From NCBI GenBank assembly GCA_013416455.1, contig JACCES010000014.1, positions 1 through 64,000 on the forward strand: DNA of 64,000 nt, in the 5' to 3' direction. Below, in pieces: positions 8,599 to 17,006 of the stretch. The notes below the pieces were generated by a model, which saw only the letters and a list, made by a program, of their open reading frames with translations, made no database searches and was not told where the DNA came from. A program made the position numbers and the translations under genes. The stretch is from Alcaligenaceae bacterium (GTDB lineage Bacteria > Pseudomonadota > Gammaproteobacteria > Burkholderiales > Burkholderiaceae_B). The number at the start of each line of letters is the position of its first letter. Position 1 is the first letter of the stretch.

Positions 8599-10482
8599 AT
8601 GACGCTCACGACCCTGCTCGTGCAGGGGCTCAACGGTCTGGCGGAAGCCTCTTCGCTGTTTCTGGTGGCGGTGGGGCTGTCGCTGATCTTCGGGGTCAGC
8701 CGCATCGTCAACTTTGCGCATGGTTCGCTCTACATGCTGGGCCTTTATGTGGCCTGGAGCCTGGTCCAGGCCTGGGGGGATACGGCGGCGGGCTTCTGGG
8801 GGGCCATGCTGGCTTCGGCGGCGCTGATCGGCGTGCTGGGCGCCGTCGTCGAAGTGGCGCTCCTGCGCCGCATCTACCGCGCGCCGGAAATGTTCCAGCT
8901 GCTGGCCACCTTTGCGCTGGTGCTGGTGTTCAAGGATTTCGCCCTGTGGCTCTGGGGGCCGGAAGACCTGCTCGGGCCGCTCGCGCCGGGCCTGGAAGGC
9001 TCGCTGCGGGTGTTCGGGCGCTATCTGCCGGTCTACGACCTCGTGCTGATCGCCATCGGCCCCCTGGTGTGGGGGGCTTTATGGCTGCTGCTCAATCGCA
9101 CGCTGTGGGGCCGGCAGATCCGGGCCGCCACCCAGGACCGCGAGATGCTGGGGGCCCTGGGGGTGAACTCCGTCTGGCTGTTCACCAGTGTGTTCGCCCT
9201 GGGCGCCTTTCTGGCGGGCCTGGCGGGCGCCCTGCAGCTGCCGCGCCAGCCGGCCAGCCTGGGGCTGGATCTCGCCGTGATCGGCGATGCTTTCGTGGTG
9301 GTGGTGGTCGGAGGCATGGGTTCGATATCCGGCGCTTTCCTGGCGGCGCTCATCATCGCCCAGCTCAAGGCGCTGTGCATCGCCCTGGGCACGGTCGATA
9401 TCGCCGGCATCCAGATCGCCTTTCCCAAACTCACGCTGGTCATCGAGTTCCTGTTCATGGCGGTGGTGCTGATCTTCCGGCCCTGGGGCCTGCTGGGCAG
9501 GCCGATGGCGGTGGCGCGCACGGTCGGAGGCGCCGATGCGCCGCTGGCGCCGGCCGGGCCGGGTCTGCGGACTCTTGCCCTGGCGGCGGCCGCGGGGGTG
9601 TTGCTGCTGCCCTCGCTGAGCGGGTACCTGCCTTATGCGACCGTGATCGCGCAGGACATGCTGATTGCCGTCATCTTCGCCGTGAGCCTGCATTTCATGA
9701 TGGGTCTGGGCGGCATGGTGTCATTCGGGCACGCCGCCTATTTCGGGCTGGGGGCCTATGCGGTGGCGCTCGCCTTCAAGAGCCTGGGCTGGGGCATGGC
9801 GGCATCATTGCTGGCCGCGCCCGTGCTGGCCGGCGTCGCCGCGCTGCTGTTCGGCTGGTTCTGTGTGCGCCTGGCCGGCGTGTATCTGGCCATGCTGACC
9901 CTGGCCTTCGCGCAGATCGTCTGGTCGGTGGTCTATCAGTGGGATGCCGTCACCGGCGGCTCCAACGGCATGATCGGCGTCTGGCCCGAGCCCTGGCTGA
10001 GCGGCAACGCGTGGTATTACTTCGTGGCGGCGGTGGCGCTGGCCATCGTCCTGATGGTGCGCCGCATTGCGTTTTCCCGCTATGGCATGACGCTGCGCGC
10101 GGTGCGCGATTCGGCGATGCGGGCGGATGCCCTGGGGGTCGATGTGCAGCGCGTGCGCCTTGCCGGTTTCTGCCTGGCCGGGGTGCTGGCGGGGGTGGCC
10201 GGGGGCCTGTTCGTCTTCTCGAAGGGTGGCGTGTCGCCGGAAACACTCATGGTCGGCACGTCGGTCGATGCGCTGGTCATGGTGCTGCTGGGCGGCATCC
10301 AGCAACTGGCGGGTCCGGTGGTCGGGGCGGTTGGCTTCACCGCCATGCGCGATTATTTCGTGGGGCTCACCGAATACTGGGGCGCACTGTTCGGCGCGGT
10401 CATCCTGCTGATGGTCATGGCCTTTCCTCAGGGGATCGCGGGCCAGTTCGCACGCTGGGGCGGCGCATGGAGGCGGTCATGA
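8599..10482 (+). CDS. Fused branched-chain-type ABC permease (LivH-LivM fusion)
   Basis: A 627-residue inner-membrane protein combining both permease subunits. Residues ~1-290 are LivH-like (GLSLIFGVSRIVNFAHGSLYMLG, and GGMGSISGAFLAALIIAQ near residue 240). Residues ~310-627 are LivM-like (LGGMVSFGHAAYFGLGAYAVALA, the EAA-type loop TLRAVRDSAMRADALGV, and LGGIQQLAGPVVGAVG). Separate subunits are usually 290-350 residues each; the fusion explains why no other permease is present. Its TGA stop overlaps the ATG of the following ATPase gene. Confidence 0.92.
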   Translation: MTLTTLLVQGLNGLAEASSLFLVAVGLSLIFGVSRIVNFAHGSLYMLGLYVAWSLVQAWGDTAAGFWGAMLASAALIGVLGAVVEVALLRRIYRAPEMFQLLATFALVLVFKDFALWLWGPEDLLGPLAPGLEGSLRVFGRYLPVYDLVLIAIGPLVWGALWLLLNRTLWGRQIRAATQDREMLGALGVNSVWLFTSVFALGAFLAGLAGALQLPRQPASLGLDLAVIGDAFVVVVVGGMGSISGAFLAALIIAQLKALCIALGTVDIAGIQIAFPKLTLVIEFLFMAVVLIFRPWGLLGRPMAVARTVGGADAPLAPAGPGLRTLALAAAAGVLLLPSLSGYLPYATVIAQDMLIAVIFAVSLHFMMGLGGMVSFGHAAYFGLGAYAVALAFKSLGWGMAASLLAAPVLAGVAALLFGWFCVRLAGVYLAMLTLAFAQIVWSVVYQWDAVTGGSNGMIGVWPEPWLSGNAWYYFVAAVALAIVLMVRRIAFSRYGMTLRAVRDSAMRADALGVDVQRVRLAGFCLAGVLAGVAGGLFVFSKGGVSPETLMVGTSVDALVMVLLGGIQQLAGPVVGAVGFTAMRDYFVGLTEYWGALFGAVILLMVMAFPQGIAGQFARWGGAWRRS

Positions 10483-11447
10483 CCACGCGCCCGGAAGCAA
10501 ACCCCGCTCGAGGCGAGGCCAGGCGAGGCCAGCCTGGCGCGGCGCCGGAGACACCTCCCCATCGTGGCGGCAATGCGCCGGCAGGCCTGCCGGCGTCCTT
10601 CGCTAACGCCGCGGCCGGGCGGGCCGTGCTGCTCGAAGTGCGTGGGCTGACGCGCCGCTTCGGCGGCAATCTGGCGGTGGCGGGTATCGATTTCAACGTC
10701 CATGCCGGCGAACTGCTGGCGCTCATCGGCCCGAACGGCGCGGGCAAGTCCACCACCTTCAATATGGTCAACGGCCAGCTGGCGGCGACGGCGGGGTCGG
10801 TGCGCTTCGGCGGCCGTGAAATCCTCGGCATGCCGTCGCACAAGGTGGCGCGGCTGGGTGTGGGGCGCAGTTTCCAGATTGCCGCCACCTTTGCATCGCT
10901 CACCGTGCTGCAGAACGTGCAGATGGCCCTGATCGCGCACCAGCGCCGGGTGTTTTCCTTTTTCGGCCGTGCCGACCGGCATGAGCCGGAGCGGGCCATG
11001 GCCTTGCTGGAACAGGTGGGCATGGGGCATCTGGCGCAGCAGCCCTGCAGTGGCCTGGCCTATGGCGACGTGAAGCGGCTGGAACTGGCCATGAGCCTGG
11101 CGGGCGATCCCCGCCTGCTGCTGATGGACGAACCCACGGCCGGCATGGCGCCAGGGGAGCGCAATGCGCTGGTCGCCCTGGTGAAAGACATCGTGCGCGC
11201 GCGCAATATGGGTGTGCTGTTCACCGAACACAGTATGGACGTCGTGTTCGATCATGCGGACCGCATCATCGTGCTGGCGCGGGGCAGGCTGATCGCGCAG
11301 GGCGACCCGGAGGGCATACGCGCGCATCCCGAAGTGCGGCGGGTGTACTTCGGCTCGAATGAGGGGCTCGGCCACGGCGTTGCGGCGCATGGCGCCGCCG
11401 GGCGGGAATCCGATGGGCGGGAAGGGGGCGTTCATGCCGGGATATGA
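10479..11447 (+). CDS. livG: Branched-chain-type ABC transporter ATPase (LivG-like) with a repeat-derived N-terminal extension
   Basis: A 322-residue ATPase. Walker A is GPNGAGKST, the signature region is the LivG-type LAYGDVKRLELAMSLAGDP, Walker B is LLLMDEP, followed by TAGMAPGE and switch His in FTEHSMD. The start ATG 10479 overlaps the permease stop as ATGA, so translation is probably coupled; an in-frame ATG exists at 10467. The first ~48 residues before LLEVRGLTRRFGGN are Pro/Arg/Ala-rich and unlike LivG; their DNA matches the dispersed GC-rich repeat seen elsewhere in the window. Confidence 0.9.
   Translation: MTTRPEANPARGEARRGQPGAAPETPPHRGGNAPAGLPASFANAAAGRAVLLEVRGLTRRFGGNLAVAGIDFNVHAGELLALIGPNGAGKSTTFNMVNGQLAATAGSVRFGGREILGMPSHKVARLGVGRSFQIAATFASLTVLQNVQMALIAHQRRVFSFFGRADRHEPERAMALLEQVGMGHLAQQPCSGLAYGDVKRLELAMSLAGDPRLLLMDEPTAGMAPGERNALVALVKDIVRARNMGVLFTEHSMDVVFDHADRIIVLARGRLIAQGDPEGIRAHPEVRRVYFGSNEGLGHGVAAHGAAGRESDGREGGVHAGI
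10480..10615 (+). repeat. GC-rich dispersed repeat inside the livG coding sequence
   Basis: Beginning at the permease TGA stop, the bases TGACCACGCGCC match the head of the copy at 29475 exactly. The following blocks GCGAGG...GGCGAGG, GCGGCGCC, TCGTGGCGG and GCGCCGGCAGGCCTGCCGGC keep the same order as the other copies. This copy is translated as the N-terminal extension of the ATPase. Confidence 0.6.
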
Positions 11448-12207
11448 GCTTGGCCATCCGGCGCCGCTGGGCCTGCGGGTGGCCGACACCCTGCTCGACG
11501 TGTATGAGCTCGATGCCTGGTATGGCGCCGCCCAGGTGCTGCGCGGCGTCAGCCTGCAGGTGGGGCGGGGCGAGGTGGTCGCGCTCATGGGCCGCAACGG
11601 CGCGGGCAAGTCCACCACTTTGAAGGCCATCATGGGCCTGGTGCGGCGCGCAAGCAGCCGGCTGAGCTTCATGGGCAGGCCGGTGGAGCGTCTGCGGCCT
11701 TTTGAAATGGCGCGTCTTGGCGTCGGCTACGTACCTGAAGACCGGCGGGTGTTCACCGAACTGAGCGTCGACGAGAATCTGTCGCTGGGCCGGCTGCCGC
11801 GGCGGGCCTGGCCGGATGGGGAGCCGGCCGCCAACTGGACGGCGGCCGGCCTGTATGAACTGTTCCCGCCCCTGCGGCCACTGCGCGACCGCCTTGCGGG
11901 CACGCTGAGCGGGGGCGAGCAGCAGATGCTGACAGTGGCGCGCACCCTGATGGGCAACCCCTTCCTGGTGCTGCTGGACGAACCTTCGGAAGGGGTCGCA
12001 CCCATCGTGGTCGAGCAGATGATCACCATGATCCACGCCCTGAAGGCGCGCGGCTGCAGCATTCTGCTGTCGGAGCAGAACGTGCCCTTTGCGCGGCAGG
12101 TGGCGACCCGGGCCTATGTGCTGGAAAAGGGCGCGATCCGCTACAGCGGCGCGATGGCCGCCTTGCTGGACGATGAACGCCTGCGGCGGCAGTACCTGAC
12201 GCTGTAG
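11434..12207 (+). CDS. livF: Branched-chain-type ABC transporter ATPase (LivF-like)
   Basis: A 257-residue ATPase, last gene of the transporter operon. Walker A GRNGAGKST, signature LSGGEQQML, Walker B LVLLDEPSEG, and SEQNVPFA around the switch region. It pairs with LivG on the cytoplasmic face of the fused permease. The ATG at 11434 follows GGGAAGGGGG at good spacing and overlaps the livG end by 14 nt; an upstream ATG at 11359 would lie deep inside livG and is unlikely. It runs convergent to the ferredoxin oxidoreductase gene. Confidence 0.9.
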   Translation: MPGYELGHPAPLGLRVADTLLDVYELDAWYGAAQVLRGVSLQVGRGEVVALMGRNGAGKSTTLKAIMGLVRRASSRLSFMGRPVERLRPFEMARLGVGYVPEDRRVFTELSVDENLSLGRLPRRAWPDGEPAANWTAAGLYELFPPLRPLRDRLAGTLSGGEQQMLTVARTLMGNPFLVLLDEPSEGVAPIVVEQMITMIHALKARGCSILLSEQNVPFARQVATRAYVLEKGAIRYSGAMAALLDDERLRRQYLTL

Positions 12208-12282
12208 GGGCAGGGGCATGCGCGGCCCCGGCCCGGCGGCCGGAGCTTGTCCGCCTCGCTGTTCGCAAGCGGGGCGCGCGGG

Positions 12283-15200
12283 TCAGGCGACCGCCCTGCG
12301 CAATTCCTGGGCGGCCATGGCCTCGCCATTGCGGTACCGCTGGAACAGCGCCTTGCGGCGTTCGTCGGCGGCGTCCATGGCGGCTTCCTTTACATGCCCA
12401 TAGCCGCGGATGTCTTCCGGCAGGCGCGCAAGTTCGATGGCCGCGGCCAGCCGGCCGTCATCCAGCGTGCGCGTGAATTCGTCCAGCATGGCCAGATAGT
12501 CTTCCACCAGCCGGCGCTCGCGCCTGCGTTCTTCGGTACGGCCGAAAGGATCCAGCGCGGTGCCGCGCAGGCCGCGCATGCGGGCCAGCATCTTCATGGC
12601 CGAGAGCATCCAGGGGCCGTAGGCGCGCTTCCGGGGACGGCCCTGTTCGTCACGTTCGGCAAAGCGCGGCGGCGCCATGTGGAACTGCAGGGCGTAGTCC
12701 ACGCCGGGTTCGCCTTCGAAGGCCTCGCGCAGCCGTTCCAGGAAGACGGGGTCGGTATACAGGCGGGCCACCTCGTATTCATCCTTGTAGGCCATGAGCT
12801 TGGCAAGATTGTGCGCCACGGCCTCGGTCAGCGGCCGGCTGCCTTTTTCCCGTATGGCATCCACGGCCTGGCGATAGCGGCGGGCGTATGCGGCATTCTG
12901 GTAGGCGGTGAGCCAGGCTTCATTGCGCTCCACTATCTGATCCAGGGTTTCCGGCATGGACAGCGTTTTGCCCGCCTGGACGGGCGCGTGCCTTTGCAGC
13001 AGGGTGCCGGCGCCTTCGTGGGCGGCCTGGCGGCCCCATTCGAACGCCTTCAGGTTCCTGTCGACCGCAACGCCGTTCAGTTCGATGGCGCGGCGCAGGC
13101 TTGCGCCTTCCAGGGGAATCCAGCCCTTCTGCCAGGCATAGCCCAGTATGAGGGGGTTGGCATAGATCGTGTCGCCCAGCAGGGCGAGCGCCAGGGCGCT
13201 GGCATCCATGAATTCGCATTGATCGCCGATGGCTCCGCGCAGGCGGGCCTGCGCTTGCTGGGCCGGAAAGCGCCAGGACGGGTTATGGATGATTTCGGCG
13301 GTGGGGGCCTGGGTGTCGTTGATGATGGCCTGGGTGTGGCCGGGCCGCATGCGGTCCAGCACGTCGGCGGAGGTGCTGACGATGGCGTCGCAGCCCAGCA
13401 GCAGCCGGGCGCGGGCGGTCGGCACGCGCGTGGAAAGTATGTCCGATGGCTGAGCGGCGATCTGTATGTGGCTGGTGACGGCGCCGCCCTTTTGGGCGAG
13501 GCCGGCCATGTCGAGCACATTCACGCCCTTGTTTTCGAGATGGGCTGCCATGCCCAGCAGATTGCCGATGGTGACGACGCCGGTGCCGCCGATGCCGGTG
13601 ACGAGAATGCCGTAGGTGCCGTCAAGGTCGGGCAGGGCGGGCTGGGGCAGGGACGCGGCGGCGGGCGGGCCCGCCTGCCCGCCGTCGGCGCCGGATGCCG
13701 CGGCTTCGGTGGATGTGCCGGCCGCCGGGCGGGGTTTGCGCGGCTGCGCGCCTTCGAGCGTGACGAAGCTCGGGCAATAGCCCTTCACACAGGAAAAGTC
13801 CTTGTTGCAGGATGACTGGTTGATGCGCCGCTTGGTGCCGCGCGGCGTTTCCACCGGTTCCACCGACAGGCAGTTCGATGCCGTCGAGCAATCGCCGCAG
13901 CCTTCGCAGACGTCGGTGTTGATATAGGCGCGCCGGGCGGGGTCGGGATAGGTGCCGCGCTTGCGGCGGCGCCTTTTCTCGGTGGCACAGGTCTGGTCGT
14001 AGACCAGCACGGTCGTGCCTTCGACTTCGCGCAGCTCGCGCTGAACGCGATCCAGCTCGTCGCGGTGATGGACGGGTGGGCTGCCGGCCAGCGATACGCC
14101 TTTGTATTTTTCCGGCTCGTCGGTCACGATGACCACGCGGCGCACGCCTTCGGCCGCCACCTGCGCGACGATGTCGGGCACGGTGAGGCTGCCGTCCACG
14201 GGCTGCCCGCCGGTCATGGCGACGGCATCGTTGTAGAGGATCTTGTAGGTGATGCTGGCCTTGGCGGCAACCGCCGCCCGTATGGCGAGCAGGCCCGAAT
14301 GGAAGTAGGTGCCGTCGCCCAGGTTGACGAACACGTGCTTTTCGCGGGTGAAGTGCTGCTGGCCCGTCCAGGCGGCGCCTTCCCCGCCCATGTGGCTGAA
14401 GGTCTCGGTCCGGCGGTCCATCCAGATGCTCATGTAGTGGCAGCCGATGCCCGCCATGGCGCGCGAACCTTCCGGCACCCGGGTGGAGGTATTGTGCGGG
14501 CAGCCCGAACAGAACCAGGGTTTGCGCTCGATGGCGGCGGGCGCTTCGCTCAGCGCCCGCGCCTTGGCTTCCAGCGTGGCCAGATGGGCCGCGATGCGGG
14601 CCCGGATGTCTTCGGGCAGGGCGATGCGCTCCAGCCGCAGGGCAATGGCCCGCGCGATCAGCGCCGGCGACAGGTCGGCGTGAGGCGTCAGCAGCCACGG
14701 GCCGCGCGGTTCGGCCCATTCGCCGCCGCCGTCGCCCTGGTCGGCGAATTTGCCCGACACGCGCGGGCGGACGTCATCGCGCCAGTTGTAGAGTTCTTCC
14801 TTCAGGGCGTATTCGAGAATCTGGCGCTTTTCCTCCACCACCAGGATTTCCTGCAGCCCGGTCGCGAACTCGCGCGCATCCTGGGCGTTCATGGGCCATA
14901 CACAGCCCACTTTCATGATGCGCACGCCGATGCGGCGGCAGGTGTCGTCATCCAGGCCCAGATTGCGCAGAGCCTCGCGGGTGTCGAGATAGGCCTTGCC
15001 CGCCGCCATGATGCCGAAGCGGGCCTGGGGCGAATCCAGCACGATGGGGTTCAGGCGATTGCGGCGCACATAGGCCAGCGCGGCGTAGAGCTTGTGATCG
15101 AGCAGGCGGGCTTCCTGCACCAGGGGGCTGTCGGGCCAGCGCAGGTTCAGGCCGTCCGCCGGCAGGGGGAAATCCTCCGGCAGCAGGATGGCCGGCCGCC

Positions 15201-15882
15201 GCGGGTCGACGTCCACCGATGCGGTGGACTCGACCACTTCGGTAACGCATTTCATGCCCACCCACAGCCCGGTGTAGCGGCTCATGGCCCAGCCGTGCAG
15301 GCCGAAATCCAGATATTCCTGCACATTGGCCGGATAGAAGACGGGAATGCCGGCCGACATCAGATTGTGTTCGGACTGATGCGCCACCGTCGAGGATTTG
15401 GCGGCATGGTCGTCGCCGGCCAGCACCAGCACACCGCCATGGCGCGACGTGCCCGCCGCGTTGGCGTGCTTGAGGACGTCCATGCTGCGGTCCACGCCCG
15501 GGCCCTTGCCGTACCACATGCCGAAGACGCCATCGTGCGTGGCATCCTTGTACAGGTTCACCTGCTGGGTGCCCCAGCAGGCCGTGGCGGCCAGGTCTTC
15601 ATTGACGCCCGGCTGGAATACGATGTCGTGCGTCTTGAGATGGGATTTTGCCTGCCAGAGCGCCTGATCCAGGGCGCCCAGCGGCGACCCGCGGTAGCCC
15701 GATATAAAGCCGGCGGTGTTCAGGCCCGCGTCACGGTCGCGCGCCTTCTGCAGCATGGGCAGGCGCACCAGCGCCTGCGTGCCGCTCATGTAGACGCGGC
15801 CCTGTCCGAGCGTGTATTTATCATCGAGCGATACTTCATGGCCATGCGGCGGCAGTACGGATGCCGGTATCGGAGCGTTCAT
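12283..15882 (-). CDS. Indolepyruvate ferredoxin oxidoreductase, fused single-chain form
   Basis: About 1199 residues, the usual size of the proteobacterial one-chain enzyme that oxidatively decarboxylates aryl- or branched 2-oxo acids such as indolepyruvate to acyl-CoA, passing electrons to ferredoxin. Domains in order: an alpha TPP-fold region (GLNTAGFISGYRGSPLGALD), a TPP-binding region with FSGCPHNTSTRVPEG-type motif and NLGDGTYFHSG, a 4Fe-4S cysteine cluster (CEGCGDCSTASNC near residue 655), a gamma Rossmann domain (GIGGTGVVTIGNLLG near 745) and a C-terminal extension. The start ATG 15882 has AGGAG at 10 nt. An ABC transporter operon converges on it and a LysR gene diverges from it, the latter a likely regulator. 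Confidence 0.92.
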   Translation of the reverse strand: MNAPIPASVLPPHGHEVSLDDKYTLGQGRVYMSGTQALVRLPMLQKARDRDAGLNTAGFISGYRGSPLGALDQALWQAKSHLKTHDIVFQPGVNEDLAATACWGTQQVNLYKDATHDGVFGMWYGKGPGVDRSMDVLKHANAAGTSRHGGVLVLAGDDHAAKSSTVAHQSEHNLMSAGIPVFYPANVQEYLDFGLHGWAMSRYTGLWVGMKCVTEVVESTASVDVDPRRPAILLPEDFPLPADGLNLRWPDSPLVQEARLLDHKLYAALAYVRRNRLNPIVLDSPQARFGIMAAGKAYLDTREALRNLGLDDDTCRRIGVRIMKVGCVWPMNAQDAREFATGLQEILVVEEKRQILEYALKEELYNWRDDVRPRVSGKFADQGDGGGEWAEPRGPWLLTPHADLSPALIARAIALRLERIALPEDIRARIAAHLATLEAKARALSEAPAAIERKPWFCSGCPHNTSTRVPEGSRAMAGIGCHYMSIWMDRRTETFSHMGGEGAAWTGQQHFTREKHVFVNLGDGTYFHSGLLAIRAAVAAKASITYKILYNDAVAMTGGQPVDGSLTVPDIVAQVAAEGVRRVVIVTDEPEKYKGVSLAGSPPVHHRDELDRVQRELREVEGTTVLVYDQTCATEKRRRRKRGTYPDPARRAYINTDVCEGCGDCSTASNCLSVEPVETPRGTKRRINQSSCNKDFSCVKGYCPSFVTLEGAQPRKPRPAAGTSTEAAASGADGGQAGPPAAASLPQPALPDLDGTYGILVTGIGGTGVVTIGNLLGMAAHLENKGVNVLDMAGLAQKGGAVTSHIQIAAQPSDILSTRVPTARARLLLGCDAIVSTSADVLDRMRPGHTQAIINDTQAPTAEIIHNPSWRFPAQQAQARLRGAIGDQCEFMDASALALALLGDTIYANPLILGYAWQKGWIPLEGASLRRAIELNGVAVDRNLKAFEWGRQAAHEGAGTLLQRHAPVQAGKTLSMPETLDQIVERNEAWLTAYQNAAYARRYRQAVDAIREKGSRPLTEAVAHNLAKLMAYKDEYEVARLYTDPVFLERLREAFEGEPGVDYALQFHMAPPRFAERDEQGRPRKRAYGPWMLSAMKMLARMRGLRGTALDPFGRTEERRRERRLVEDYLAMLDEFTRTLDDGRLAAAIELARLPEDIRGYGHVKEAAMDAADERRKALFQRYRNGEAMAAQELRRAVA

Positions 15883-16041
15883 GGCACGGTCTCCTGTTTT
15901 CTGGTTATGGCCCCATCCGCGGGCGGGCACGTTTGCCCGCCTTCCTGGCAGCCTTCATGCCCACGGTTTTACGAGAGCCTTTCATGGCGAGTGTATCTGC
16001 GGGAGTTCGATATCGTAAAATTATTCTTTCAGGTAACAGGT

Positions 16042-16056
16042 ATCTGAAAATCAGAT
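16042..16056. promoter_or_regulatory. Palindrome ATCTGA-AAA-TCAGAT over the LysR start codon
   Basis: A perfect 6+6 dyad with a 3-nt spacer that overlaps the first bases of the LysR gene in the 172-bp divergent region. Its position fits autoregulation of the LysR gene; binding is inferred. Confidence 0.4.
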
Positions 16057-16984
16057 GAAAAATGAAGTCACCTTGCGCCAGTTCCGCTATTTCATCGCCG
16101 CCGCCACTTCGGGGCAGTTCTCGACGGCCGCGATTGCCGAACACGTATCGCAGTCGGCCATCACCAGCGCCGTGCAGAGCCTGGAGCGCCGGCTCAAGCT
16201 GCGCCTGTTCGACCGCCTGCCGCATGGCGTCGCGCTGACGCCGGAAGGGCAGGTCTTTTTTCACCATGCCCGCCACGTCATGGATGCGGTGAGCGATGCG
16301 CTCAACCATGCCTCGCTCAAGCCGCAGACCATGCAGGGCACCATACGGCTCGCCGCCACCTATACGGTGCTGGGGTATTTCCTGCCCGATCTGCTGAGCC
16401 GCTTCAAGCGCAGCCATCCCAATGTGGAAATCGATCTCATCGATATGGAGCGCCCCGCGCTCGAAGCCGCGGTTCGCGATGGTTCGGTCGACCTGGGCAT
16501 AGGCCTGCTGTCGAACATCGACCGCCGGCACGGCTTCGGGCGGCATACCCTGGTCCGTTCGCGCCGCCGTGTGTGGGTGGGCGCCAATCACCCCCTGGGG
16601 CGGCAAACCAGCGCGACGCTGGACGAAATCGCGGCGTATCCCTACATCCTTCTGCAGGTCGACGATGCCGAACAGGCGGCGATGCGGCATTGGGCCGATG
16701 GCGGCAAACACCTGAAGATCGCCATGCGCACCACGTCGATAGAAGCCTTGCGGGGGCTGGTGGCCTATGGCTTCGGCGTGTCCATTCTTTCCGATCTGGT
16801 CTATCGGCCGTGGTCGCTGGAGGGCAAGAAGATCATCGCGCTGCCGGTGCAGGGGGGCCTCGATCCCATGGAAGTCGGCCTGCTGTGGTCGCCCGGCCAG
16901 GAACCCCGAGGCCTGGCGGACATCTTTCGCCAATTCCTCATCCACGCCTGCGATGCGGCCGGCCTGCGCCAGGCGGCGGGCTGA
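16055..16984 (+). CDS. LysR-family transcriptional regulator
   Basis: A 309-residue regulator. The N-terminal winged helix-turn-helix spans residues ~5-64 (LRQFRYFIAAATSGQFSTAA, VSQSAITSAVQSLERRLKLRLF), followed by a LysR substrate-binding domain (IRLAATYTVLGYFLPDLLSRF, VDLGIGLL). It is transcribed away from the indolepyruvate oxidoreductase gene with 172 bp between the starts, the classic layout of a LysR regulator and its target. The inducer is probably a 2-oxo acid or aryl compound, by inference from context only. Confidence 0.9.
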   Translation: MKNEVTLRQFRYFIAAATSGQFSTAAIAEHVSQSAITSAVQSLERRLKLRLFDRLPHGVALTPEGQVFFHHARHVMDAVSDALNHASLKPQTMQGTIRLAATYTVLGYFLPDLLSRFKRSHPNVEIDLIDMERPALEAAVRDGSVDLGIGLLSNIDRRHGFGRHTLVRSRRRVWVGANHPLGRQTSATLDEIAAYPYILLQVDDAEQAAMRHWADGGKHLKIAMRTTSIEALRGLVAYGFGVSILSDLVYRPWSLEGKKIIALPVQGGLDPMEVGLLWSPGQEPRGLADIFRQFLIHACDAAGLRQAAG

Positions 16985-17006
16985 GCACGCGCCGCAGCGC
17001 CGGGCG

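Noticed and set aside
8946-10478. Long in-frame extension upstream of livG overlapping the fused permease gene
   Set aside because: It is the second frame of the permease gene; the ATGA overlap at 10479 gives the natural start.
14065-16047. A 660-codon plus-strand frame antisense to indolepyruvate ferredoxin oxidoreductase
   Set aside because: The minus-strand protein has all expected domains; the plus frame is a GC-rich shadow.
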